Positions 1-13,243 are shown, counted from the first letter of the stretch. The stretch is DNA of 64,000 nt from Protea cynaroides (GCA_028583415.1 CM053275.1:9549208-9613207); one strand, 5' to 3'. The notes: a model not told the origin generated them from the sequence alone. Made by a program: numbers and translations.

Positions 1-591
1 CATACAAAATGATCGTCAGAACTTCAAAGCTTCATATCTTTCCCGTTCTACATCGGATTCAGATAATTCCAGTCTCATTATGTTCCATTTTTAGTGCTCT
101 ACAAAGTGGACGTAAAATATTTCTGGTAGAAGCCTCTGAAGGATCTCATGTAGAATGGTCAGCCAAATTATCGATAATTGGTCCGCTTAAACTTCAAAAA
201 TTCGTAAGTTGACCATTTTTCTTCCAAATGAGGTGATTCAAGTTCCTATATTCCTCATTTTTAATGTTCTACAAAATGAACGCAAAAAATTTGGAATAGA
301 GGCCATCGAAAAATTCCATGCGGGATAACAGCGGGAATGACCCGTGAAATGACAAGGAGAAAAAACCCATTTAATTCCAATCAGTCCAGTCAACTTAGTT
401 CAAACCAGTTTTGGTCCAACCTAGCTCAACCCATATCAATTGTCAACCTAAGTCAGTCTCAACCCATTTCGAATCAGTTCATCTATGAGCACAATATTTA
501 TATTATATTATATATATATATATATGTATGTATATGTATGTATGTTATTAAATATATGTGTATATATGTATATAATATATATTATTATATG

Positions 592-960
592 TAAATGATA
601 ATCCAAAAGATTTTGAGAAGAAAAAAGAAAGAGGGGAGAGAGAAACGTGAAAGTGAAGGGGGATTTTGGTTTTGGAGATAATCCAAAAGATTTTTGAGAG
701 AAAAAAGGAAAGAGGGGAGAGAAAAAACGTGGAAGAGAAGGGGATTTAGGGTTTTGAGATAATCCAAAAAGATTTTGAGAAGAAAAAGGAAAGAGGGGAG
801 AGAGAAAACGTGAAAGAGAAGGGGATTTAGGGTTTTGAGATAATCCAAAAGATTTTTTGAGAAAAAAAAGGAAAGAGGGGAGAGAGAAAACATGAAAGAG
901 AAGGGGATTTTGGGTTTTGAGATAATCCAAAAGATTTTTGAGAAAAAAAAAGGAAAGAGA
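592..960 (+). repeat. Purine-rich tandem repeat, about 81 bp, 4-5 copies
   Basis: Each unit begins GATAATCCAAAAGATTTT, continues with a long A/G-only stretch, and ends GGGGATTTAGGGTTTTGA or similar. Copies start near 597, 678, 757, 837 and 919. Further polypurine sequence follows to about 1410. Open frames across it are low-complexity by-products. Confidence 0.85.
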
Positions 961-1565
961 GAGGAATAAAAGAAAAAAAAAAGAAAAGAAAAAAGGGGGA
1001 AAAAGATTCCCCTTCACGTTTTCTAGAAAGAAAACGTGAAAGAAAAAGAGGAGAAAGAAAGAAAGAAAAAAGGAAGGAAAGAAAAAAGAAAAAAAAATAT
1101 TTTTTAGAAAAAAGGATCTTCTAGAAAATGAGTGAAAAATTATAAATAGGCAAGAGGAGGATCCTTTTTTCCATACCATAGAGAGAGGAGAACATGGGTG
1201 AGGGAGAAAAAAACGAGAGAGAGAGAGAAAAGAAAAAAATCGGAAGAAAAGAGAAGAAGAAGAAAATAGAGAAAGAGAGAAGGAGAGAGAGAGAGAGAGA
1301 GAGAGGTGTTAAGAAGAGAAGATCTAGAGGAAAAAGAGGGAAGGATCAGAGAGGCAGCAAAGAGGATGATGAGAAGATGCAAAGGAGACAAGGAGAGAGA
1401 AGAAGCCTGAGGTAAGAATCACCCATCGCTTTTGTCAGTTTATTTTTTCAAAGTCAAAGCATACTGCAAATGCATGTCTGAGATTGGTGTCTAGCATTAG
1501 GAAGATGCCTCTGTTTGCATTAGGTTCCTTGAGACAAAATGTTGGCCTCTGAGTCTTCTTTCTGA

Positions 1566-1950
1566 CCATGTATTTTTATTTTATTTTCATGAGCTATATG
1601 ATTTTATATTGATTTTATAGTACCACTGGCCAGAATCTGGAACAGACCTGACCAGTGTATTTGCCTGTACTTGGGGAATGTTTTCGACCTGCCTATGGTC
1701 TCTTTCAGGATTAGCTTCCTTGAGACAAAATGTTGGCCTCTGAGTCCTCTTTCTGACCATGTATTCGGATTTTATTTTCATGAGATATATGATTTTATAT
1801 TGATTTTATAGTACCACTGGCCAGAATCTGGAACAGATCTGACCAGTGTATTTGCCTGTACTTGGGGAATGTTTTCGACCTGCCTATGGTCTCTTTCAGG
1901 ATTAGCTTCCTTGAGACAAAATGTTGGCCTCTGAGTCCTCTTTCCGAGGA
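1566..1950 (+). repeat. Direct duplication of about 191 bp
   Basis: The block beginning CCATGTATT at 1566 repeats from 1757. Both contain CCACTGGCCAGAATCTGG and CTTGAGACAAAATGTTGG. It lies inside the long LTR. Confidence 0.85.
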
Positions 1951-2139
1951 TATCTTTTAAGAATTTTTTGAGTAAGTACAGTGCCCTATGTGCCCATTTT
2001 GGTCCATCCTGACAAAGTTGTCATCTTGCTGCGTGTTCCATCATGTTTTGATTTATTCTCATATGCTTTGGTTGTTTCTCACATGCCATATTTGATGCTA
2101 TATTTATTCACATGCTATGTTCGGATGCTCGTATGCATA

Positions 2140-2250
2140 CACTACTATAATTGGAATGGTCACACTGCCATAATTGGAATGGTCACACTGCCATAATTGG
2201 AATGATCACACTGCTATAATTAAAATAATCACATTGCCATGATTGGAATG
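2140..2250 (+). repeat. Short tandem repeat, about 24 bp, 4-5 copies
   Basis: The unit ATAATTGGAATGGTCACACT recurs with small changes from about 2147. Confidence 0.8.
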
Positions 2251-2315
2251 ATACACATGTTTATTGCCATATTTGTCTGCTACACTTGCTCACATGCTAT
2301 ATTAAATGCTTATTG

Positions 2316-2735
2316 TCACAATTAGGGTAGAAAATCCTAAAAAATGGAAAGAAAATAACATTTAGGGTAGAAAACCCTAAGATGGAAATAAAATAATAAT
2401 TAGGGTAGAAAACCCTAAAATGGAAAGAAAGTAACAGTTAGGGTAGAAAACCCTAAAAAAATAGAAATAAACTAATAATTAGGGTAGAAAACCCTAAAAT
2501 GGAAAGAAAGTAACATTTAGGGTAGAAAACCCTAAGATGGAAATGAAATAATAATTAGGGTAGAAAACCCTAAAATGGAAAGAATGTAACACTTAGGGTA
2601 GAAAACCCTAAAAAATGGAAATAAAATAATAATTAGGGTAGAAAACCCTAAAATGGAAAGAAAATAACAATTAGGGTAGAAAATCCTAAAAAATGGAAAT
2701 AAAATTATAATTAGGGTAGAAAACCCTAAATATGA
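2316..2735 (+). repeat. Tandem array with a telomere-like palindrome, 38-39 bp, about 11 copies
   Basis: Each unit carries TTAGGGTAGAAAACCCTAA, an inverted pair of the plant telomere-like motif TTTAGGG around an AGAAA spacer, then a spacer of about 19 bp rich in A and G. Every unit could form a hairpin. It lies in the LTR. Confidence 0.9.
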
Positions 2736-3109
2736 AAAGAAATAGCAATTAGGATCTTGCCATGCTTAGAATATAGCATACTAGATCATGCCATGTAGGC
2801 TCTTGCCTTATTTACAATACATGCCATATTTGAAAGATTTTTAAACAATCTTACTGTATGTGAATTTCTTGTCATAAAGGTTTTATGTGCCATATTTAGA
2901 TAGAATATTCTACTTTTTTGGCAATAACTTATTTTATGCAACACCCTAGTCAAACTGCCATATCTGCACACTTCTAGAAGACAATCTAGGCGTGGGGACG
3001 TGCATTTAGGCACCCACATTCTTGGGAAGGGCATAATGGGAATAATAAAACCTTAATAAAGAAAGAGAATTCTTTGCCAAACCTTCCAAAATTAGAATTC
3101 AGAATGAAA

Positions 3110-4095
3110 AGGGTAATTTAGGACGATTTGCCCCTCAACAAACCCTAAACCTAGAATAGGTTCTAAACCCTAAACCTAGAATAGGTTCTCAATCTTTAAC
3201 CTAGAACAGGTTATCCACTTCGAACTACGTGGATTCTGATTCCTAAGTCAAACCCTAGGATACGTAGGCTATTTGGGAGAAACCCAAATTCGGATCCACA
3301 CCTTAGTCCACTTGGACTACCCATAGATCCACTAGGATACCCATCCATTTCAACCCAGATCCCGAACTACGCGGATTCTGATTCCTAGGGCAAACCCTAG
3401 GATACGTAGGCTATTTGGGAGAAACCCAAATTCGGATCCACACTTTAGTCCACTCGGACTATCCATAGATCCACTAGGATATCTATCCATATTCCAACCC
3501 AAAAGGGGTTATCCAAATCTTAGTCCACTTGGACTATCCATAGATCCTCTAGGATACTTACCCACATTTTGACCCAAATAGGGTTATCCATCCCGAACTA
3601 CGCGGATTCTGATTCCTAGGGCAAACCCTAGGATACGTAGGCCATTTGGGAGAATCCCAAATTCGGATCCACACCTTAGTCCACTTGGACTATCCATAAA
3701 TCCACTAGGATATTTATCCATACTTTAGTCCACTTGGACTATCCATAGATCCACTAGGATATATTTATTCACACCTTAGTCCACTCGGACTATCCATAGA
3801 TCCACTAGGATATCTACCCATCAGCTCGAACTACGCGGATTCTGATTCCTAGGTCAAACCCTAGGATACGTAGGCTATTTGGGAGAAACCCAAATTTGGA
3901 TCCACATTTTAGTCCACTTGGACTATCCATAGATCCACTAGGATATCCCCCATATTTTAACCCAAATAGGGTTATCCACACCTTAGTCCACTTGGACTAT
4001 CCATAGATCCACTAGGATATTATCCACATTCCAACCCAAATAGGGTTATTCTTAGATCCACTAGGACTATCTATCAGTCCACATGGACTATCCAG
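3110..4095 (+). repeat. Interspersed two-unit repeat block in the LTR
   Basis: Two units alternate. Unit A, about 40 bp, contains CTTAGTCCACTTGGACTATC and ATAGATCCACTAGGATAT; TAGTCCACTTGGACTA is an exact palindrome. Unit B, about 85 bp, contains GAACTACGCGGATTCTGATT, CCTAGG and GGATACGTAGGC. Unit B occurs near 3221, 3364, 3594 and 3827, with a diverged copy at 4202. Confidence 0.85.
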
Positions 4096-4549
4096 ATCCT
4101 AACCCATAGGATTTCTCAGCCTTTCAAGCATAAACTTTAACTTGAACATTAAACTTAATATGCACAAGCATAAATCACATCCATAAACTTTAATCACACC
4201 TGAACTACGAGGGTGAACCTGATTTTCAGAATAATTCCGTGATACGCAGGCAATCTGATGGATACAGATTTGGTTCAATGATATCAAACCCCTTGGTTTG
4301 GTTTGGCTTAGCAAATAGAGTCTAGCATAGGAAAGATATAGGAGACCGATTTCGATCGGGCGGTTTGGGTGCCTAACCCCTTCCCATAATCGTAACCTGA
4401 CACTTACCCAATCTCTGATGGACCAGAATTCCAATCTAAGGGTCATGAGTCAATCGAAGTCTTACCTTAGGGTGAGATTTCACATTTCCAAGGTCCTAGA
4501 CCTAAATCTAGGTGGCGACTTCTAAAGATTTCTATCTTTGTCCTCACAG

Positions 4550-4568
4550 TGGCGACTCCACTGGGGAT
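4550..4568 (+). promoter_or_regulatory. Primer binding site of the large element
   Basis: TGGCGACTCCACTGGGGAT directly follows the presumed LTR end CTCACA. From memory this resembles Ogre/Tat primer sites, said to match tRNA-Arg. The tRNA match was not computed. Confidence 0.65.
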
Positions 4569-5763
4569 ATAAATGTCAAACTCCTAAATGAAAACTTTCC
4601 TTGTGTGAATTGGATGCTAGATTTTAGGATACTATATTTATGCTGGTATATTATTGCTTTGGGGGGAATGGGTTCAGTCACACATTCGTGCGAGTAGCCG
4701 AACCGGGTCCCATGCATATGGGGCAGCCCGTTAGGAGAAACACACAGCCTTGGCCTGTACTTTGTGAGACCACGACCGGCGAGCAGCCTCTAACGTGCAT
4801 TTCTTGGGTCCGCCTGAGAATGCGTTATGCTACTCCACGTCGCTTGGATCCTTGCAACATAGTATATAAAGGGATTGGGGGCCCATTATTCATCGAGCAT
4901 TTGGTGATAGGTTACCCCATCCTCGTCAAGGTGGCCTTTTCTATCCTAACCCAGAATGTAGCCCAATGTTTGTTATTTTTTGTTCATCCCTGAACCGACC
5001 CAGTAAAATCGGCTTAACCATGACATCCATGTTCGAGACGTCAAAGTTCTGCCCGTTTTTGTCCTCGACTGGTCAACATGTTAGATTCTACACGATGAGC
5101 ATCTTGAACTCTCACCCATTGGGAGTATGAGGTATGTATACACCTGTTCTACATCATAGTAGACGGTCACTATACACTCTCCATTAAGTAAGCTCGATGT
5201 GTCGAATCTCTCATTGTTAACACGTCGATTTCAAAAAACGAACAGAAAATCCCTGTCAAGACATAGATACCATCGTCAAGAAGAAATTTACTAGTTTGTT
5301 CATCTATGAACCGCTTTTGCTAACCATCCCTAATAAGGACGACGGATTAATATATCTATTTCAATTTTATCGAATTCGGTAATCCAATTGGTCAGACCTT
5401 GGTACCACTGATTATCCATTTTGGAATCATGAGGTCCCAAGACTTAACACATGGTTTAATCAAATTCAATTAAATTGACTTGGATAATGTTTACCCAATC
5501 GCCCTTATAAGGGATCTAACTCTTGTTTGGTTGAGTCATCCTTGATTGTGCATGTGACTTCTTCCACTCCCCTAGATGTCTAGAATCTCAATATTCCTCC
5601 ATTAGATTTCAATGCCTTTGGAAAAGAGAATCAAACTGCAACTATATCCACCCTTTAGGGTGAGAGGCCCCTACAATTAGGGAATTGTCTTGATCTCCCA
5701 TGTTGAGATCCATCCATATTATCTTTCTAAATGAATCAATGGAAGTCATGAATCTAGATCTTG
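4569..5763 (+). other. Element leader, no gene seen
   Basis: This is unique-looking sequence between the primer site and the first internal array. Short frames exist but none has a recognisable domain. Confidence 0.6.
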
Positions 5764-6830
5764 ATTGAACATCAAATTTTATAAGAAAGAAGGAAAGATT
5801 CAGCCCCTAGGCAAATCCAATCATAGTTCCCGATTCACCTTTGAATTAAGGAAAGATTCAGCCCCTAGGCAAATCCAATCAAAGTTCTTAATTCATCTCT
5901 GAATTAAGGAAAGATTCAGCCCCTAGGCAAATCCAATCACCATTCTCAATGTACCTCTGAATTAAGAAAAGATTCAGCCCCTAGGCAAATCCAATCATGG
6001 TTCTCAATGCCCCCTGAATTAAGGAAAGATTCAGCCCCTAGGCAAATCCAATCATAGTTCTCAATGTACCTTTGAATTAAGGAAAGATTCAGCCCCTAGG
6101 CAAATCCAATCATAGTTCTCGATTCACCTCATAATTAAGAAAAGATTCAGCCCCTAGGCAAATCCAATCACCGTTCTCGATTCATCTCTGAATTAAGGAG
6201 AGATCCAGCCCCTATCCAATCATTGTTCCCTATTCACCTTTGAATTAAGGAAAGATTCAACCCTTAGGCAAATCCAATCATTGTTCCCTATTCACCTTTG
6301 AATTAAGGAAAGGTTCAGCCCCTAGGCAGGTCCAATCATCATTTCGATTCATCCAGAATTAAGGAAAGATTCAGCCCCTAGGCAGATTCAATCACATTCA
6401 GTTCATCTCAGTATCAAAGAAATATTCAGCCCCAGATTCAATCACCATTTCTGGTTCATCTCAGAATTGAAGAAAGGTTCAGCCCCTAGGCAGGTCCAAT
6501 CATCATTTTGATTCACCCAGAATCAAAGAAATATTCAGCCCCTAGGTAGGTCCAACCACCATTTCTAGTTCGTCTCAGAACTGAAGAAAGGTTCAGCCCC
6601 TAGGCAGGTCCAATCATCATTTTGGTTCATCTAGAATTAAAGAAAGATTCAGCCCCTAGGCAGATTCAATCACATCCAGTTCATCTCTGAATCAAAGAAA
6701 TATTCAGCCCTAGATTCAACCACCATTTCTGGTTCATCTCAGAATTAAAGAAGGGTTTAACCTTTAGGCAGGTTCAATCATCACTCCCAGATCATGCTAA
6801 AATGAAGAAGGCATTCGGCCCCTAGGATTT
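5764..6830 (+). repeat. Tandem array, about 60 bp, roughly 16 copies
   Basis: The unit contains AAGATTCAGCCCCTAGGC followed by AAATCCAATCA and GAATTAAGGA. Later copies drift and change length. The arrays are contiguous with no unique spacers, so this is not CRISPR-like. Confidence 0.88.
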
Positions 6831-6834
6831 TTTC

Positions 6835-7265
6835 ACCCTTCACCTCCTGTTTAGGTTCTGATTCATGTTGGAACTAGGAAAAATTCCATTCATTTGAATT
6901 CAATTAGCCACTAGGCTTATCCAACCATCAACTTTGGTTAGGGTTCCAGTTCATGTCGAAACTAGGAAAAGTTCCATTCATCTGAATTTATTTAGCCCCT
7001 AGGCTTGTCCAACCATCAACTTTGGTTCAGGTTTAGATTCATGTTGGAATTAAGAAGAGTCTCATTCATCTAAATTCATTTAGCCACTAGGCTTATCCAA
7101 CCATCAACCGTGATTCAAGTTCTGATTCATATTGGAACTAAGAAGAGTTCCATTCATTTGAATTTAATTAGCCCCTAGGCTTGTCTAACCGTCAACTCCG
7201 GTCAGGTTCTGATTCATGTCGGAACTAAGAAATGTTTCATTCATATGAACTCAATGTGAGCATGA
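6835..7265 (+). repeat. Tandem repeat, about 115 bp, 4 copies
   Basis: Units share AGGCTTATCCAACCATCAAC, TTCATGTTGGAACTA and TTCCATTCAT. CCCCTAGGC links it to the preceding array. Confidence 0.8.
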
Positions 7266-7379
7266 GTTAGCCTCTAGGCCTGTTCAATCATTACCTTTAG
7301 TCCATGTTCCACTTCATAAAGGAATCAAAGAGAATTTCAGTCAATCCATCATCTCTAGCAATTAGAGTCCAATCCATGA

Positions 7380-7830
7380 TTGTCATCCTTGGCCTCTATC
7401 AATCGGAGCCCAAGTCAAGCAATCCTTGCCTCTAGCAACTAGAGCCCAGTCCATGACTGTCAATCTTGATCTCTATCAATCGAAGATCAATTCAAAGTTA
7501 TTTTTTATCTCTATCAATCAAAGACCAATTCAAAATCAATCTTGATCTCTATCAATCAGAGACCAATTCAAAATCAATCTTGATCTCTATCAACCAGAGA
7601 CCAATCTAAAATCAATCTTGATCTCTATCAATCAGAGACCAATTCAAAATCAATATTGATCTCTATCAATCAGAGACCAATTCAAAATCAATCTTGATCT
7701 CTATCAATCAGAGACCAATTCAAAATCAATCTTGATCTCTATCAATCAGAGACCAATTCAAAGTCAACTCTGTCTCTATCAATCGGAGACTGATTCAAAA
7801 TCAATCTATGGCTCTATCAATTAGAGCCCG
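7380..7830 (+). repeat. Tandem repeat, about 42 bp, about 9 copies
   Basis: The unit is TTGATCTCTATCAATCAGAG followed by ACCAATTCAAAATCAATC. The copies from 7540 to 7750 are nearly identical. Confidence 0.88.
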
Positions 7831-8059
7831 ATCCATGTCTATCATAGCCCAGTGCTACAAGTTAGGATCACTCATCAAGAATGGCGAACGAGGAGGATTT
7901 TCCATTGCTTGTCAATAAAGATCAATTCTAGATTTTGGAGTCATCAGGAAATCATGAACCTTCAGCTATGATAGTGTTATCCCATTGGCCAGGAAAATGC
8001 TAGAATCCAAAGAGTTGCCCTCATATTTCTTATTATTCAAAGAGAAGAATGAAATTTTC

Positions 8060-8640
8060 CCAAGCAGTAGGGTAGACCAAAGATGAGATCCAATGTGCCC
8101 CAAGCAAGGATAAGAACCAGAATGGTCCAATGATGAAACCCTTAACCCATAAACTGGGGCATGAACCTGATTGAACTTAGACCCAAATTGAGTGCGATCT
8201 GATGAGGAAAGCCAATGACCCCCAAACTGGGGCATGAACCGGATTGACCTTGGGCCTGAATTGGGTATGGTTCAATGAGGAAAGTCATGAGCCCTAAGCA
8301 GGTCATAAACCAGATTGATTTTGGACCCAAATTGAATGCGGTCTAATGAGGAAAGCCATTATGCCCTAAACTGGGGTATGGACCAAATTGACCTTAGACC
8401 CAAATTGAGAGTGGTCTAATGAAGAAATCCATTGAACCCCCCAAGCCAAGGCATAAATTGGTCCAATCTTGGACTCAAAATGGTGTAGTGCAATGGCGAT
8501 ACCCCTTGCTCCCCAAGCTGGGGCATAAGCTAGAATGATTTTGAACTCAACTAGAACTGGTCCAATGATGAATCCATCAAACCCCAAACTGGGGCATGAA
8601 CCAGAGTAACCTTGAGCTTAAAAAGCAATAATCCGGTTTT
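8060..8640 (+). repeat. Tandem repeat, about 95 bp, about 6 copies
   Basis: Units carry CCCCAAACTGGGGCATGAAC, then GATTGACCTTGG and GGTCTAATGAGGAAAGCC. CCCC...GGGG forms a short inverted repeat in each. Confidence 0.82.
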
Positions 8641-11600
8641 GAATGGATCCCAAACTGAAAAAAAAAGATGAAAAAGGTAGGTATCTTGCACCTATTGATA
8701 GAGGGGCATGATGAGTCCTGCTATTAGAGATCTGAAGGAAGACTTATTCCCGCAATGACTGAAGGTGGTCGTCGAAGGCGTTATGCCCAACTGGAGCCAC
8801 TTGGATGAACTAGTTGTTTCAACTTTCTATTATCGGTATTTGATAGGTCATCCATGTCTGGGTCCAAGATCAATATGCTTGTTGATAAGTCTAGTCCAAT
8901 CTGCCGTGCAAGTAAAAGAAAATCACCCCGTTTGGGATTTCAAACTCTGTGCCTTGTCTCTTCCATACATTTCCTCCCAGTTTCATACATCCTCTTATTC
9001 TACGTGCGCAGTCAATTCTGACTCTGAAGATGATTGAAATGATGAGCCATCTCCTGAACTTCTATGCCACCCCGCCTCTTGAGAAAGAAAGGTCCAACCC
9101 ATCTGGGAAAGCTTTAAATGATCATTCGAGAGACACAAGAGTAGTTTCAAGAACATGTATTGGAGAAGCTACCATTTGTTCTACCCGTGAAAAGATTCCA
9201 AGGAAAGCATTAGATCAACAGATCAGCCAATCAATACAAATGTGGAGGACAGATGTGCCACCAAGAAGATGGAAATACCAAAGTTCTTACAAAGTATATC
9301 ATCTGCAAGCAAGAAATACATGATGAATGATCAATATCAAAATCAAAGAATGAGGTCATTGGGATATCCAAAAAAAAATAAATAAATAAATAAATAAAAT
9401 TCAAGCTTATGTTTTATCTACATCAATAATGGGAAGGCAGTCCCATCAGATAGAAGGTGATGATTAACTTCCAGAGGATAGCATACAGATTCACCAAAAA
9501 ATCAGATACTAGATGAGCAGTCACAAATGCTCATAAAGTTTACAGAAGATCAGAGTGCTAGTTGGGGCAAAGACGTTCTATCTGATTGGAAATGTTTGGA
9601 AGAAGAAGATTCAAATCCAATATTGAAAGTCAAGATTCAATTTCGCGATCAAGCGAAGCACTGCATTATGTGGCCTTCACATCCAAGAAAAAAAACAAGA
9701 AAAAGAAAAAAAGAAAAAAGAAAAAAAAAGAGAAGAAAAGAAAATAGTAAGATGGCATTGGAGCTCGACAGTAAGCCAATTGTCCTTCTCACTTCAAGAA
9801 GATGGTAGTTCCAACTAAAGCCTGAAAGCAAGTGCGATCATTCTTTGAGATTCACAGCATGTTGGACCGGACTTTTGATTTTGGCCAGTTACATCCCGCC
9901 TTTACAGGAAACGGTCTCATCACTTCTTCATCATCAGAGAAACATTTCTCATCGGCATTAGACTCTCTCTCCCGTCTATCAATCTGACGGCTTTCCAAGG
10001 AGTCTCTATCACAAGCCCTTCTTTTGATTATCAATTTTTATGGCATTGTATCTCATAATCATGTCATCATCTTATGTACAAATTCATGAATCTGGCTGGA
10101 ACTCTCATCTGTCGTTCATTACATTCGACGGCTTCCCAAGGTTCCTATAAGCCCTTCATTTCTCAAGCCAATAAAATGGGATCTTCTTGGTAAGATAAAC
10201 CCATTCTACATAAATAACCAAATACTCTCCCAATGGTAGACCCATGTGGACAGTTTCACATCCGTCCTCTTGGACCTTCAACATCAATACTTGTCAACAA
10301 ACCTAAAGGTTTCAGGCCCAGATATGATCGTGACTGATTCAGAATCTCGATATAGCTTGTTGGGACACGTGTTCCATCTGAACATCTCCAAGAAAGGAAA
10401 ACATAATTTGGCATCATTTTCAATTTTGGTGTGGGACTGCATTTCCCTAAGATCGCTTTTAGTGATGATTCAAATAGCTGCCCGCCTATCAATACATGTA
10501 GGTGTCAACTTAAACAGTGGGGCAAGGCTACCCATTTGCCATGAAAGTCATGCCATTCAGATTTCCCCTAAGGGTTTCAGACCATTGGATAGAACCATAA
10601 TTTTGACAATATCCTCACCATATCAGGACTTTTTATTCAACCCAAGATGGGGTTTGCAAAAAGAAGAAAATGAAAAAAAAATAATAATGAGAAGAAGAGA
10701 AACTTCAGCAGGGAAAGGCAACCCGATAAACCTCAATGGGCAACCCATAATACCTCAGTGGGGATAGGCGACCTGATGCAACCCTAAAGCATTGCCCTCA
10801 TTGGCCCTTCATATAAAAATTTAGTGGTTCATGTAGACAAGTGTCATACCAGTCCACCCTTCATAAGGAACCTCTCTCTTGCTCCCCAGTGAATCATACT
10901 CGGAGGAGTTGAACAAACCATCATCTGTTGGGCTCCATAGCATTGCCTTTCAACAGAATTCTATCTTCAAATCCTTTGGTCATGTTAGGGAGAGAGCAAA
11001 TTCTCATGGCCTGGTTACGGATGTAGCCAAATTCATTCAAATCATCAGCTCCCTCATTTTTCAAGATTCAAGAAGGGCTTATCTAAGAAGTCATTTTCTG
11101 CAATCAATCTGTTAATCTTCCCTTGACCTCAGAAGCATGGTCAAATTCTAAATGCAATCTAGATTCAACCTTCTTCTAACTCTGTTAGATTTCCCATTTC
11201 CTTCTACAGTAGCGGTCTGTCACAACATGCAGACACTGGGGCATAGATCTACCCTATGTAGAGGAATTGAACTTGATCATGAGCATTACATCTAGGATCC
11301 ATTGTCTAGTCTGAAGTCACTGACTTTCCTAGTCAATAGAAGTAGGTCCGTCCAAGTTGGTTTTTACCGATTTCTCAGTTCTCCAAATCCTGTTGATGAA
11401 GAAAATACAATGTGGTCACTCACCTGTTAGGATTTGGTCACCAAATTCTCTAAAGGAACACTTCGAATCCTTTGCTCCTCGTGCCTACTTTGGAGCCATG
11501 ATTCATTAATCTTTCAAAATTGGCACAACAATATTGCAAAGCCCTGAGCTTTTCATGAGCCTAGATCAAAGGCCAAACCCATGTCACATTTCATCGCCAC

Positions 11601-12289
11601 TTGGCTATTCTACCAATTTGGTCTACCATAATGCACAGTCAAAGAACTTAGTTGACCAGATGCCCCACAACAGTCTAACACCAAGGTCAATCAATAAAAT
11701 CACTTTAGTTAGAGACTGTCAAGCTCCCCTCATTCTTGTCCAATATCCTCGCTAGAGTTTTTTTCAATCCAAAATCCAACAACACTAATGTTGGCTGAAG
11801 AAAATCATCATCTTCAAATTACATGGAACCCTTCAAAGGGAGTAACCAAGTCATCCCTACCGTGCTGAAATTGAGTCAAAATTTCAGTACCAGGTCATAA
11901 ATGGTAAATTTCAAATCTAGGTATCATGCCAGCGAAGTCCATAACACCATTTTCATCGATGTCATGTTTTGTGCCTTCACCAATAAAGCAGGAGCAAAAA
12001 ACTCGAAAAACTGCGAAGGAATTCACCATCATTTCAAATATGTCCAGCACTCTATAGGTTCAAAGTCAATAGACTTCCAAGATGGGTCAGATTTCAACCC
12101 TAAAGGTTCAAAGTTAACAAAGCCTTCCTGTATGGGTCACTTTCAAGCATCCTAAAGGTTCATAGCCATAGAGCTTCTAAGAAGGATATTCCTATTTTCA
12201 ATCCCGAAGGTCCAAAGCTGGTAGGAACTGCCAAGATGAGTCATTCAGTATCACCCTATAAGTGACCTTCTGAGTTCTTACTCATTTCA
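8641..12289 (+). other. Internal non-coding DNA of the large element
   Basis: No retroviral domain or other recognisable protein was found on either strand. It has simple A-rich and AAAT tracts (9370-9400, 9690-9750). Frames up to 173 codons (10246-10767) show no family features. Confidence 0.6.
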
Positions 12290-12520
12290 GAATCAAATGT
12301 GGAGCCCTAGCTCATCCAAAGATCAAATCAATCTTAGCCTATTAGTGAATCAAAAGTAGAGGCCTAGCTCATTCAAAGATCAAGTCAATCTCAGCCTATA
12401 TGGGAATCAAATGCAGAGCCCTACCTCATCCAAAGTTCAAATCAATCTCAACCTATAAGTGAATCAAATGCAGAGCCCTAGCTTATTCAGAAAATTAATC
12501 TCAAAATCTCAATCAAAAGA
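12290..12520 (+). repeat. Tandem repeat, about 62 bp, about 4 copies
   Basis: Units share AATCAAATGCAGAGCCCTAG and CTCATCCAAAGATCAA. Confidence 0.75.
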
Positions 12521-12594
12521 GCCTCATCTCAATCAAAAGAGAAGACATCAAGTTTTCCATCCAAATCAAAGCCGAGCCCAAGCTCATACAATCA

Positions 12595-13045
12595 ACCTTG
12601 TATTCACAGCCTAGCTCCATACAAGAAGAGGTTTATCAGCCTACAAATGGATCAAGCCGGGTCCAAGCCCGCACATACCTTGCATTGAGTTCCACCTCAG
12701 CAAGAAGAGGTTCCCAGCCTACAAATGAGCCTTGTATTCACAGCCTAGCTCCATACAAGAAGAGGTTTATCAGCCTACAAATGGATCAAGCCGGGTCCAA
12801 ACCCGCACATACCTTGCATCATGAGTCACCTCAGCAAGAAGAGGTTCCCAGCCTACAAATGAGCCTTGTATTCACAGCCTATCTTCGTACAAGAAGAGGT
12901 TTATCAGCCTATAAATGGATCAAGCCGGGTCCAAGCCCGCACGTACCTTGCATCATGAGTTCCATCTCAGTAAGAAGAGGTTCCCAGCCTACAAATGAGC
13001 CTTTTATTCACAGCCTAGCTTCATACAAGAAGAGCATCAATCAAT
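12595..13045 (+). repeat. Tandem repeat, about 135 bp, 3-4 copies
   Basis: Copies begin TTGTATTCACAGCCTAGC near 12597, 12732, 12868 and 13003. Each holds ATGGATCAAGCCGGGTCC and a second half-unit AAGAAGAGGTTCCCAGCC. The repeat keeps one frame open for 187 codons, which is a repeat artefact. Confidence 0.85.
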
Positions 13046-13230
13046 TCTCCAAGAAGAGCAAACCTTCTTGCCAGTCGAACTACATTCTGGGCTTGATTTC
13101 TAGGACACCCTTAGAATACGTAGGCAGTTTAGGAAGAATTACCCTAAGTGCAGCCCAATAAACAATATCACTCATACCCCAAAAATGTGGTTCTTTTATC
13201 TTTAGCCTTCAACTGATAACAATCTCGGCT

Positions 13231-13243
13231 AAAGAGGGGCATC
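13231..13243 (+). promoter_or_regulatory. Polypurine tract of the large element
   Basis: AAAGAGGGGC followed by ATC lies immediately before the LTR start TGTAAGCACCCC, the expected layout for plus-strand priming. Confidence 0.75.

Larger units (their letters stand above)
1..4548 (+). repeat. 5' LTR, right part
   Basis: The LTR starts upstream of the window: position 1 corresponds to 13842, about 600 bp inside the 3' LTR. Its inferred end is the CA at 4547-4548, just before the primer site. That implies an LTR of about 5 kb, but the 3' copy is truncated at about 14440, so only the first 535 bp can be checked. It contains an AT-rich microsatellite (505-590) and several tandem arrays listed separately. 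Confidence 0.65.

Noticed and set aside
508..1415. Long frames on both strands in the purine-rich region (up to 223 codons)
   Set aside because: They read Phe/Ser/Leu or Arg/Glu/Lys low-complexity from purine-only repeats and have no domain.
5764..7830. CRISPR-like appearance of regular repeats
   Set aside because: The repeats are contiguous with no unique spacers of constant length, and the host is a plant.
12598..13161. 187-codon frame
   Set aside because: It is a product of the ~135-bp tandem repeat, whose length keeps the frame open. No family features.
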